From Amycolatopsis sp. NBC_01488 (GTDB lineage: Bacteria; Actinomycetota; Actinomycetes; Mycobacteriales; Pseudonocardiaceae): DNA of 64,000 nucleotides. Positions 8,333-16,607 of the stretch are shown piece by piece; positions within the stretch are counted from its first letter, which is position 1; every line of letters begins with the position of its first letter. The translations under genes and the position numbers were made by a program. The notes beneath the pieces are model-generated. The model did no database searches. It was not told where the DNA came from and saw nothing but the letters and a program-made list of their open reading frames with translations. The stretch is taken from assembly GCF_036227105.1 (NCBI RefSeq), contig NZ_CP109434.1, positions 9,024,501 to 9,088,500 on the forward strand. Reading direction: 5' to 3'.

Positions 8333-8359
8333 GCATATGTTGTGGGCGACAACATATGC
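8333..8359. promoter_or_regulatory. Perfect dyad, probable ROK operator
   Basis: GCATATGTTGT (8333-8343) and ACAACATATGC (8349-8359) form a perfect 11-base inverted repeat with a 5-base spacer, an AT-rich island about 100 bases upstream of the binding-protein ATG. On the minus strand TTGGTG and TATCTT, 18 bases apart, lie just upstream (about 8380-8410) and could be the promoter, which would put the dyad close to the transcription start. ROK repressors bind AT-rich dyads, so the linked ROK protein is the likely binder (inference). Confidence 0.6.
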
Positions 8360-8410
8360 CGCTGAGCGGCTGCGGGGAAGATAGCTGGATCGATTAAATG
8401 ACACCAATTG

Positions 8411-8807
8411 GACACGGTTCGGCAACACAGGCTGAGCGTCGCCCGGAAAGAGTAGATCCGCTGACGATGTGATCGCCAGCACTCACCGTGTGTTACATCC
8501 AGGTTTCGTGCCGAGGTGAAGATACTCCGACGGTGTACACCGAGCGCGATCCGCCGCGAAGTGGTGGTGAACCCACGGCAAACCCGCGAAACTGGTCGCC
8601 GACTTGCGAACTTCGGCTCGGAACGTGCCCGAAGCGCCACCGGCCGGGGGACGCGCGGGCAGGCGAAGGCCGACCGATCGGGCACGCAACGTCACAGAGG
8701 TGTGGAAGGTCCGGCGCGGCCTCGGTGGAACGGACGGTGACGAGTGGGTTCAGCCTCCTGGGCGACACCGGCGGGGTGAGCCGGCGTCCGGCGGGGGAAG
8801 CCGCGCG
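8411..8807. other. Non-coding gap with no gene supported
   Basis: About 400 bases lie between the sugar operon promoter region and the end of the helicase gene. Several open frames cross it on both strands, but none has a ribosome site, a recognisable domain or normal codon bias. I see no clear terminator. Confidence 0.4.
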
Positions 8808-10541
8808 TCACCAGGTCCGCAGTGTGACGATCCGTTCCTCGAGCTGCTCGACGGTCGCCATGGCCGTCACCGGGCCACCACAAACTCGCCTCAGCTCGTT
8901 GTGGATCGCGCCGTGCGGCTTCTTCGTGCGGTGGTGGTACATGCCGACCAGCGCGTTCAGCTCCTTGCGCAGCGCGCCGAGCCGCTCGCTGACCGATTGG
9001 GGACGAGCCTGCGGTGCCGGCTCCTCCTTCGCGGGCTTGCGGCGCTTCTCGTCCGCGACCTGCTCTTCCTGCCGCTTCCGCAGCAGCGCGCGGACCTGGT
9101 CGGGCTCAAGCAGGCCTGGGAGGCCGAGATACTCCTGCTCTTCGTCCGAGCCCGAAAACACCGCCGTGCCGAAGGAGTTGCCGTCGTAGATGACCTGGTC
9201 GAGCTCGGCCGAGGCGCCCAGGGACGTGAACGCCTTCTCCTCCTCGCCCGGCTCGTCCTCGGTGCGGTTGGCCTGGGCCAGGAGCTCGTCCTCCCAGCCC
9301 TCCTTCTCGCGGTGCGGCTTGCCGAGCACGTGGTCGCGCTGCGCCTCCAGCTCGCTGGCCAGCTCCAGCAGCACCGGCACCGACGGCAGGAACACGCTCG
9401 CCGTCTCGCCCTTCTTCCGTGCCCGCACGTACCGGCCGATCGCCTGGGCGAAGAACAGCGGCGTCGACGCGCTCGTCGCGTACACGCCCACGCCGAGGCG
9501 CGGGACGTCGACGCCTTCGGAGACCATGCGGACCGCCACGATCCAGCGTTCCTTGGTCTCGGAGAACTCCTTGATCCGGCCCGAGGCCTTCGGGTCGTCC
9601 GAGAGCACCAGCGTCGGCGTCTCGCCCGAGATGCGCTCCAGGATCTTCGCGTACGCCCGCGCCGACTCCTGGTCGGTGGCGATCACCAGGCCGCCCGCGT
9701 CCGGCACGTGCTGGCGCACCTGGGACAACCGCGTGTCGGCCGCTTGCAGCACCGCCGGGATCCACTCGCCCGCCGGGTCGAGTGCCGTGCGCCACGCCCG
9801 GGCGTTCTGCTCCGCCGTCAGCGGCTCGCCGAGCCGCGCGGTGAACTCCTCCCCCGCGCTCGTGCGCCAGGAGGCCTCGCCCGAGTACGCCAGGAAGACG
9901 ACCGGCCGGACCACGCCGTCGGCCAGCGCGTCCGCGTAGCCGTACGAGTGGTCGGCCTTGCTGCGCTGGAACCCGCCCGCGTCGGGCTCGTAGGTGACGA
10001 ACGGGATGGCCGAGTCGTCGGACCGGAACGGGGTCCCGGTCAGTGACAGCCGCCGGACGGCCGGGGTGAACGCCTCGCGGATCGCGTCGCCCCAGGACTT
10101 CGCGTCGCCGCCGTGGTGGATCTCGTCGAGGATCACCAGCGTCTTGCGGTTCTCGGTGCGCACCCGGTGCAGCGTCGGGTGCGCCGCGACCTGCGCGTAC
10201 GTCACCGCGACGCCGTTGTAGTCCGACGAGGTGACGCCGGTGGTGTTGCGGAAGTTCGAGTCGATCTGGATCCCGGCCGCGGCGGCCGACGCGGCCCACT
10301 GGTGCTTGAGGTGCTCGGTCGGGGTCACGATGGTGACCGCCTCGATCGTGCGGTCGCTCAGCAGCTCCGCGGCGATCCGCAGGCCGAACACCGTCTTGCC
10401 GGCTCCCGGCGTCGCCACCGCGAGGAAGTCCTTCGGCTTCGACGTCAGGTACTTCGTCAGCGCCCGCCGCTGCCACGCCCGCAGCGGGCGCGCGGTCGAG
10501 TCCTTCTCCGCGGGAGGCGCCCCGAGCTGCGTCTCCGTCAT
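8808..10541 (-). CDS. SF2 DEAD/DEAH-box helicase
   Basis: A 577-residue ATP-dependent nucleic-acid helicase or translocase. Motif I is ATPGAGKTV near residue 43, motif II LDEIHH near 138, motif III LTGTPFR near 168, and motif VI QAIGRYVRARK near 385, so both RecA-like domains are complete. After the helicase core comes an acidic and charged linker (DEPGEEEKAF, RKRQEEQVADEKRRKPAKEE) and a small C-terminal domain containing MYHHRTKKPHGAIHNELRR. This resembles a conserved actinobacterial helicase of undefined role. GGGGGAGG sits 7 bases before the ATG at 10541. It is monocistronic, with a separate promoter in the 235-base gap it shares with the divergent YihY gene. DNA versus RNA as substrate cannot be decided here. 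Confidence 0.88.
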   Translation of the reverse strand: MTETQLGAPPAEKDSTARPLRAWQRRALTKYLTSKPKDFLAVATPGAGKTVFGLRIAAELLSDRTIEAVTIVTPTEHLKHQWAASAAAAGIQIDSNFRNTTGVTSSDYNGVAVTYAQVAAHPTLHRVRTENRKTLVILDEIHHGGDAKSWGDAIREAFTPAVRRLSLTGTPFRSDDSAIPFVTYEPDAGGFQRSKADHSYGYADALADGVVRPVVFLAYSGEASWRTSAGEEFTARLGEPLTAEQNARAWRTALDPAGEWIPAVLQAADTRLSQVRQHVPDAGGLVIATDQESARAYAKILERISGETPTLVLSDDPKASGRIKEFSETKERWIVAVRMVSEGVDVPRLGVGVYATSASTPLFFAQAIGRYVRARKKGETASVFLPSVPVLLELASELEAQRDHVLGKPHREKEGWEDELLAQANRTEDEPGEEEKAFTSLGASAELDQVIYDGNSFGTAVFSGSDEEQEYLGLPGLLEPDQVRALLRKRQEEQVADEKRRKPAKEEPAPQARPQSVSERLGALRKELNALVGMYHHRTKKPHGAIHNELRRVCGGPVTAMATVEQLEERIVTLRTW

Positions 10542-10776
10542 CGCCGGTCCTCCCCCTCGCTCACCTGCTCAAGTGCTGTGACGTGCGAAAACCCTCACTG
10601 TGGTACCGACTTCGGCTGTGACAACCGGGCTGGCGACTGCGGTGAGGGCACTGGAGCGAGTCTACCGGCCGGGTCCGACAGTTCCCGGCACCGGCACGGG
10701 TGATGTCCCCCGACACGCCCGGGTGCGGACCGGGTGACGAGCCAAATCAGCACGGATGGACCATGCTGGACACGTC

Positions 10777-11937
10777 ATGGGTGAGGTGCAGCCGTCCGGT
10801 GCGACGAAGGTGGCCCGCAAGGGGCCCTGGCGCCTCCTCACGCGCACGCTCGCGAAGGCCTGGGAAGGCAACATCTTCTCCGAGGCCGCCGAAGCGGCCT
10901 TCTGGCAGACGCTGTCGCTGCCGCCGCTGCTGCTGGGGCTGCTCGGCAGCCTGGGCTTCGTCGGCGAGTGGTTCGGCCAGGACGTGGTCGCCGCGGTGCA
11001 CGACCGGATCATCGGCTTCTGCCGGACCGTCTTCAGCCAGAACGCCGTCCACGACATCATCGAGCCGACCGTGAACAGCATCCTCACCGTCGGCAAGGGC
11101 GAGATCGTCTCGATCGGCTTCCTGATCTCGCTGTGGGCCGGGTCGTCGGCGATGTCGTCGTTCGTGGACGCCATCACCGTCGCGCACGACCAGTACGGCG
11201 TCCGCAACGACGTCTGGCAGCGGATCTTCGCGCTCCTGCTGTACCTGTGCGGCCTGGTCATCCTGGTGGTCGGGCTGCCGCTGCTGGCGATCGGCCCGGA
11301 CCTGCTGCCCGAGTTCTTCCCGGGTGCCTGGCGCCCGACCGTGACGGCGTGGGTGAGCGCGCTGTACTTCCCCACCCTCGGCGTGATGATCACGCTCGCG
11401 CTGACCACGCTGTACAAGCTCGCCCTGCCGCGGAAGCTGCCGTGGCACCGCGGGCTGCCCGGCGCGGTCCTCGCGATGGTCGTGTTCCTGCTCTCCTCGG
11501 TCGGCCTGCGGGTCTACCTGAACTGGATCACCAAGACCGGCTACACCTACGGCGCGCTCGCCGCGCCGATCGCGTTCCTGCTGCTGATGTTCTTCATCGG
11601 GCTGGCCGTGGTCGGCGGCGCGTACTTCAACAGCGCGATCCAGGAGCTGTGGCCGGCGAAGGCGACCCGGCGCCAGCGGCGCAAGTGGCGCCGGCTGGAG
11701 ATGGAACGCGCCTCCGAGCGGTTGCGCACCGAAGAGGGCCGCAAGCTGTGGGAGCGCACGACCACGCCGCTGCGGCGCCCGCGTGCCGAAGACATCCCCG
11801 CCGTCTCCCCGAACGGCGACGGCGCGGCACCGTCCGATGAGGACGGATCGTCACCGAGCGCGCCGGACCCGGCACCCAGCGCTGCTCAGGGTCGGGTCTC
11901 CTCCCAGGGGACGACCCGGAATCCACCCCCAGACTGA
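10777..11937 (+). CDS. YihY/BrkB family membrane protein (1)
   Basis: A 386-residue inner-membrane protein with about six hydrophobic helices of the YihY/virulence factor BrkB family, whose molecular function is unsettled. The family region runs from roughly residue 15 (WEGNIFSEAAEAAFWQTLSL) to 280. A basic stretch KATRRQRRKWRRLEMERASE and a disordered acidic/proline-rich tail follow. The start is uncertain: an ATG at 10756 is in frame, but neither has a ribosome site, so a leaderless transcript is possible. In Mycobacterium tuberculosis a YihY gene lies close to sigB with DUF3039 and DUF3099 neighbours (from memory). The same set is spread across 10-25 kb here. Confidence 0.85.
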   Translation: MGEVQPSGATKVARKGPWRLLTRTLAKAWEGNIFSEAAEAAFWQTLSLPPLLLGLLGSLGFVGEWFGQDVVAAVHDRIIGFCRTVFSQNAVHDIIEPTVNSILTVGKGEIVSIGFLISLWAGSSAMSSFVDAITVAHDQYGVRNDVWQRIFALLLYLCGLVILVVGLPLLAIGPDLLPEFFPGAWRPTVTAWVSALYFPTLGVMITLALTTLYKLALPRKLPWHRGLPGAVLAMVVFLLSSVGLRVYLNWITKTGYTYGALAAPIAFLLLMFFIGLAVVGGAYFNSAIQELWPAKATRRQRRKWRRLEMERASERLRTEEGRKLWERTTTPLRRPRAEDIPAVSPNGDGAAPSDEDGSSPSAPDPAPSAAQGRVSSQGTTRNPPPD

Positions 11938-12024
11938 GTCGCTCCTCAGGTCGGACGTGGCACGCTTCCCCCGTCACTGACGCAGGCGTCGGTCGCCGCG
12001 TCATTCCCGAGGGGGTTCCAAGCA

Positions 12025-15000
12025 ATGTCCGTGCTGGCCAGATTGAGCCTGCGCAACCGAAGCCTGATCGGCCTGCTCGCGCTCGTGATCGTCGGCTTCG
12101 GCGCGTTCGCGCTGCCGCAGATCAAGCAGCAGCTGTTCCCGTCGCTGCAGTTCCCGCAGGCCCAGATCGTCACCCAGTACCCGGGCGCGTCGCCCGACGC
12201 GGTCGACCGGCAGGTCAGCGAGCCCCTCGAAGGCGCGCTGCAGGGGCTGAAGGGCCTGAAGGAGGTCGACTCGACGTCGTCGGACGGCGTTTCGCGCGTC
12301 GTCACGCAGTTCGCGTTCGGCACCGACCTCGACGCGGCGGTTTCGCAGATCCAGCAGGCGGTGAACCAGGTCCGGCCGCGGCTGCCGCAGAACTCCGACC
12401 CCGCCGTCTCCGCGGGCAGCACCGACGACCTGCCGGTGGTGCTGGTCGCCGCGGGCACCACGGGGGACCCGCAGCAGCTCGCGCCCGCGCTGACCGACGA
12501 GGTCGCGCCGGAGCTGCGGAAGATCGAGGGCGTCCGCACGGTGACGGTCACCGGCGTGCAGCAGCCGCGTGTCACGATCACCCTGGACTACGCGAAGCTG
12601 GCCGCGGCCGGCGTCGACCCGGCGTCCATCGCGACCACGGTGCAGACCGCCGGCGCCGCGGTTCCCGCCGGCACGCTGACCGAAGGCGGCAAGACGCTGT
12701 CCGTCCAGGTCGGCGGCGGACAGACCACTGTGGACACTCTGCGCAACCTGTACCTCACGCCGAGCGCTTCTCGTCCGGGTGCCGCGCCGCACGGACCGGT
12801 GAAGCTGGGTGACGTCGCCGACGTCCAGACCGGCTTCGCGCCGCCGACGTCGATCACGCGCACCAACGGCAAGCCGAGCCTCGGCCTCTCGATCACCATG
12901 GTGGACAACGGGAACGCCGTCGCGATCTCCGACGCCGTCCGCGCCAAGCTGCCGGATCTGGCGAAGAAGACCGGCTCCGAGATGAGCGTCGTGTTCGACC
13001 AGGGCACGCCGGTGAAGGACGCGATCAGCGGCCTGACCACCGAAGGCCTGCTGGGCCTGGCGTTCGCCGTCGTCGTCATCCTGCTGTTCCTGCTGTCGGT
13101 GCGCTCGACGCTGGTGACCGCGGTGTCGATCCCGCTGTCGGTGGTGGTCGCGCTGATCGCGCTGTGGACCGGCGACCTGTCGCTCAACCTGCTCACCCTC
13201 GGCGCGCTGACCATCGCGATCGGCCGGGTGGTCGACGACTCGATCGTCGTGCTGGAGAACATCAAGCGGCACCTGGGTTACGGCGAGGAGAAGCACCGGG
13301 CAGTGCTCGACGGCGTCCGCGAGGTGGCCGGCGCGGTGACGTCGTCCACGCTGACGACCGTCGCAGTGTTCCTGCCGATCGCGTTCGTCGGCGGGTTCGT
13401 CGGCGAACTGTTCTCGCCGTTCGCGATCACCGTGACCGTCGCGCTGCTGGCGTCGCTGCTCGTGTCGCTGACCGTGGTTCCCGTGCTGGCGTACTGGTTC
13501 CTGAAGCCGCCCACGGTCCCGGCGGACGCCATCGAGGCCGAGCGCGCCCGCGAAGCCGCCGTGGAGAAGGAGCGCCGGTCGTTCCTGCAGCGGGCCTACC
13601 TGCCGGTGATCCGGTTCGCGACCCGGCGGCGGCTGACCGTCGTCCTGCTGGCGCTGCTGATCTTCGCCGGCACGGTCGGGCTCGCGACGCGCCTGAACAC
13701 GAACTTCCTCGACCAGTCCGGCGGCACCACGCTGAACATGACGCAGAAGCTGCCCGCGGGTACCAGCGTCGAGGCCAAGGAGAAGGCCGCCACGGCGGTC
13801 GAGCAGGCGCTGGCCGCCGAGCAGTCCGTGCGGACCTACCAGGTCAGCGTCGGCGGGGGCGGCGCGTTCGGCTTCGGCGGCGGGACGAACACGAGCATCT
13901 CCGTCACCGTCGCGAAGGACACCGATCTCGACGCGCTGTCGAACCGGCTGCGCTCGAAGCTGACGTCACGGCCCGAGCTGGGCGAGATCAAGATCGGCGC
14001 GGACGCGTCCGGGTTCAACTCCGACCAGGTCTCGGTGACGGTGACCGCGCCGTCGGAGGCCGCGCTGAAGCCGGCGTCCGACCAGGTCGTCCAGGCGCTG
14101 GGCGGGGTGTCCGGGCTGACCGAGGTGACCAGCGACCTGGCCGTCGGCTCGCCGCGGGTGCAGGTCGAGGTGGACGACGCCGCGGCCGCCGCGCACGGGC
14201 TGTCGGCGAGCACCATCGGCCAGGTCGCCAACCAGGCGATCGCCGGGCGCACGGTGACGCAGCTGCCGGTCGACGGCCAGCGCACCGACGTCGTGCTGCG
14301 CGCCGGCACCGCGCCGGCGACGGTCGACCAGGTGAAGGGCCTGCCGATCCCGGGTCCGGCGGGCGTCGTCCGGCTCGACGAGGTGGCGAAGGTGTCCACT
14401 GTGGACGGACCGGCGTCGGTGCACCGCACCGGCGGCGACCTGAGCACCACGGTGACCGCCAAGAACACCGGCGACAACCTGAGCAAGACGACCGCGGACA
14501 TCAAGTCCAAGCTGGACGGCCTGACGTTCGCCGGCGGCGCGTCGTACTCGCTCGGCGGCGTGAGCCAGGACCAGCAGGAGGCGTTCTCGAACCTGTTCCT
14601 GGCGCTGCTGGCCGCGATCGCGATCGTGTTCCTGATCATGGTGGCGACGTTCCGCAGCCTGATCCAGCCGCTGATCCTGCTGGTGTCGATCCCGTTCGCG
14701 GCGACCGGCGCGATCGGGCTGCTGCTGGCCACCGGCACCGCGCTGGGCCTGCCCGCGCTGATCGGCATGCTGATGCTCGTCGGCATCGTGGTGACGAACG
14801 CGATCGTGCTGATCGACCTGATCAACCAGTACCGCGCCGAAGGGATGAGCGTCGCCGACGCCGTCACCGAAGGCGGCCGGCGCCGGTTGCGGCCGATCCT
14901 GATGACCGCGGCGGCGACGATCTTCGCGCTGATCCCGATGGCGCTGGGCATCACCGGCCAGGGCGGCTTCATCGGCCAGCCACTGGCGATCGTGGTGATC

Positions 15001-15162
15001 GGCGGCCTGGTCAGCTCCACGCTGCTGACCCTGGTCCTGGTCCCGACCCTCTACACGATGGTCGAGACCCGCAAGGAGCGCCGCCGCGCCCGCCGCGAAG
15101 CGCGTCGCACCCCGGCGAAGGCCCCGGAGTCGGAGTCCCTGAACCCGGCTCCGACCGCCTGA
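12025..15162 (+). CDS. RND efflux transporter permease (AcrB/SwrC-like)
   Basis: A 1045-residue proton-driven efflux pump with the standard duplicated layout: one helix, a large extracellular loop, six helices, a second large loop (about 555-860) and the final helices. The proton-relay pair lies in GRVVDDSIVVLENIKRH near residue 404, matching the two aspartates of AcrB helix 4. FPSLQFPQAQIVTQYPGASP near 37 and VGIVVTNAIVLIDLINQYR near 922 are family motifs. It is the HAE-type found in Gram-positives as SwrC/YerP rather than the actinobacterial MmpL type. No membrane-fusion partner is adjacent. GAGGGGG precedes the ATG. The last 30 residues are basic and disordered. Substrate unknown. Confidence 0.92.
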   Translation: MSVLARLSLRNRSLIGLLALVIVGFGAFALPQIKQQLFPSLQFPQAQIVTQYPGASPDAVDRQVSEPLEGALQGLKGLKEVDSTSSDGVSRVVTQFAFGTDLDAAVSQIQQAVNQVRPRLPQNSDPAVSAGSTDDLPVVLVAAGTTGDPQQLAPALTDEVAPELRKIEGVRTVTVTGVQQPRVTITLDYAKLAAAGVDPASIATTVQTAGAAVPAGTLTEGGKTLSVQVGGGQTTVDTLRNLYLTPSASRPGAAPHGPVKLGDVADVQTGFAPPTSITRTNGKPSLGLSITMVDNGNAVAISDAVRAKLPDLAKKTGSEMSVVFDQGTPVKDAISGLTTEGLLGLAFAVVVILLFLLSVRSTLVTAVSIPLSVVVALIALWTGDLSLNLLTLGALTIAIGRVVDDSIVVLENIKRHLGYGEEKHRAVLDGVREVAGAVTSSTLTTVAVFLPIAFVGGFVGELFSPFAITVTVALLASLLVSLTVVPVLAYWFLKPPTVPADAIEAERAREAAVEKERRSFLQRAYLPVIRFATRRRLTVVLLALLIFAGTVGLATRLNTNFLDQSGGTTLNMTQKLPAGTSVEAKEKAATAVEQALAAEQSVRTYQVSVGGGGAFGFGGGTNTSISVTVAKDTDLDALSNRLRSKLTSRPELGEIKIGADASGFNSDQVSVTVTAPSEAALKPASDQVVQALGGVSGLTEVTSDLAVGSPRVQVEVDDAAAAAHGLSASTIGQVANQAIAGRTVTQLPVDGQRTDVVLRAGTAPATVDQVKGLPIPGPAGVVRLDEVAKVSTVDGPASVHRTGGDLSTTVTAKNTGDNLSKTTADIKSKLDGLTFAGGASYSLGGVSQDQQEAFSNLFLALLAAIAIVFLIMVATFRSLIQPLILLVSIPFAATGAIGLLLATGTALGLPALIGMLMLVGIVVTNAIVLIDLINQYRAEGMSVADAVTEGGRRRLRPILMTAAATIFALIPMALGITGQGGFIGQPLAIVVIGGLVSSTLLTLVLVPTLYTMVETRKERRRARREARRTPAKAPESESLNPAPTA

Positions 15163-15163
15163 A

Positions 15164-15292
15164 AAGGGGCATCACGCGTGCTTGAGGGGGCATCACCCGT
15201 GATTGGGAGGGCATCAGCGCGATGCCCCGCCAATCACGGGTGATGCCCCTCTGATCACGCGTGATGCCCCTCCAAGCACGGGCGATGCCCGG
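15164..15292. repeat. Inverted array of 21-bp GCATCACGCGTGAT units
   Basis: Three units of the type GGGGCATCACGCGTGATTGG run left to right, meet at a centre GCATCAGCGCGATGC (15211-15225), then run in inverted order. The whole can fold as one long imperfect hairpin with arms of about 50 bases (15167-15275). One further inverted unit follows. It fills the space between two convergent stop codons. Related arrays occur at 42805-43043 and 59616-59802. Confidence 0.75.
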
Positions 15293-15297
15293 TCCGG

Positions 15298-16134
15298 CTA
15301 CTGGCGGAAGCGGTAGGTCATGCTGTCGAAGAGGATGCAGATGCTCGGGGACATCACGATCACGCGCAGCGTGCCGTCGCGCTCGTCGAAGTCGATGCCC
15401 TCGACCTCGAACGTCCCGCTGCAGCCGCTGCGCAGCGGGAGCTGGCCCAGCGACGTCACGTGGCCCGTGACGTCCGAACCGGACAGCGGGCCGGCGAGGT
15501 CGACCTGCAGCAGCGGCTTCGTGGTGCCGAAGAGGCTGCCGTCCGGGTCGTCGGACGCGCAGAGCAGGCGGGTCGCCGTCTGGAAGTCGCAGCCCTGGAC
15601 GTCGCGGACCTGGTGGTCGAGGCGGATCGTGCCGGACAGCGGCAGGTTCTGCGCGGGGTCGGTGGCCGCCACGCCGGGCATCGGGTGGACCAGGAGGCGG
15701 TCCATCGTGCCCCACTCGCCCGCCACCAGCCAGCGCGCGTCGGGTGACACCGCGGCGAAGGAGTTGTTGTTCGCTTCCCACGACTCGAGGTTGTGCTTGT
15801 AGTTGCTCCACGAGCCGTCCGGGGCCTGGACGCGGAAGAGCTTCGCGCCCCGGTCGTCACGCTGGTAGGGCTCGACGTACCAGCCCTGGGCCGAGCCGGG
15901 GTCGCCGACGTGGTTCCAGCCCTGGGAGTTGAGGTCCGCCGGGATGGTGCCGATCCCGGTGTAGCGGATGGTGGTGCCCGACGGCCGGACGATCGTGGCG
16001 AGCCCCTGGCTCTCGTCGAGGGCCCGTGCGTGGTCGGAGCCGACCTCCGTCCAGCCTGTCGCGGCCTGGGCCAGTGCGGGCGAGAAGGCCGTGAGCAGGG
16101 CGACGGCGGCGGCGACGATCCCGGTTCTGCGCAT
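15298..16134 (-). CDS. Secreted protein of unknown function
   Basis: A 278-residue exported protein with a Sec signal peptide (MRRTGIVAAAVALLTAFSPA, cleavage likely after AQA near residue 24). The mature part has repeated short strands such as YTGIGTIPADLN, WLVAGEWGTMDRLLVHPMPG and GTLRVIVMSPSICILF. These suggest a beta-rich, possibly propeller-like fold, with four cysteines that could form disulfides. I do not recognise a family. It is monocistronic, its end separated from the RND gene by the inverted array. A role at the cell surface is all that can be inferred. Confidence 0.75.
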   Translation of the reverse strand: MRRTGIVAAAVALLTAFSPALAQAATGWTEVGSDHARALDESQGLATIVRPSGTTIRYTGIGTIPADLNSQGWNHVGDPGSAQGWYVEPYQRDDRGAKLFRVQAPDGSWSNYKHNLESWEANNNSFAAVSPDARWLVAGEWGTMDRLLVHPMPGVAATDPAQNLPLSGTIRLDHQVRDVQGCDFQTATRLLCASDDPDGSLFGTTKPLLQVDLAGPLSGSDVTGHVTSLGQLPLRSGCSGTFEVEGIDFDERDGTLRVIVMSPSICILFDSMTYRFRQ

Positions 16135-16261
16135 GTGCGACTCCGGTGGGTGAGGGAACCTGGCACGGAGGATTTACCAGCTCCCCGGCACCCGGCACAC
16201 CCGCCGAATGAAGGTTTTTCACGTTTGTTCGACGACTTGTCCGCTTCCGGACAGCAAGAAG

Positions 16262-16285
16262 CCCCGGCGGGCTCACCCGCCGGGG
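16262..16285 (-). terminator. Terminator after DUF3039 gene
   Basis: A perfect 10-base-pair stem CCCCGGCGGG/CCCGCCGGGG (16262-16271 with 16276-16285) and 4-base loop lie 12 bases after the DUF3039 stop. On the minus strand CTTCTT follows. Confidence 0.8.
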
Positions 16286-16297
16286 ATCAGACCGGGA

Positions 16298-16540
16298 TCA
16301 CTCCCCCGGGCGCAGCCCGTCGAAGATCTCCTTGCAGGCCGGGCAGACCGGCGACCCGGGCTTCGGCGACTTCGTCACCGGGAAGACCTCGCCGCAGAGC
16401 GCTACCACGTGATTGCCCATGACCGCGCTCTCGGCGATCTTGTTCTTCTTCACGTAGTGGAACATCTTCGGGGTGTCGTCGTCGGTGGTGTCCGTGCCCT
16501 CGGGCGTGGTCTCCGGCTTCGTCAGCGTCTCGGTGCTCAC
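16298..16540 (-). CDS. DUF3039 family protein
   Basis: An 80-residue protein matching DUF3039, a conserved actinobacterial family of unknown function. The family core reads FHYVKKNKIAESAVMGNHVV, then ALCGEVFPVT, and ends CPACKEIFDGL. Its cysteines (ALCG and CPAC) could hold a metal. The first 24 residues are acidic and low-complexity. The GTG at 16540 has no ribosome site. A CACAAT hexamer lies a few bases upstream on its strand, so a leaderless message is plausible. It is divergent from the Spo0M-like operon, with 67 bases between start codons. In M. tuberculosis the homologue (Rv2708c, from memory) neighbours sigB. Confidence 0.82.
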   Translation of the reverse strand: MSTETLTKPETTPEGTDTTDDDTPKMFHYVKKNKIAESAVMGNHVVALCGEVFPVTKSPKPGSPVCPACKEIFDGLRPGE

Positions 16541-16607
16541 GCGACCATTGTGCCCGAGTCCCGCCGAACCTCGTACGAAAGCCCCTCGACCTGGCAGGAT
16601 CGGCGGC

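Noticed and set aside
8493..8768. Minus-strand frame of 91 codons in the gap after the helicase
   Set aside because: No ribosome site, no recognisable domain and Arg/Ser/Pro-rich composition.
13164..15185. Long + strand frame inside the RND pump gene
   Set aside because: Arg/Gly/Pro-rich shadow in another frame of a gene with complete family motifs.
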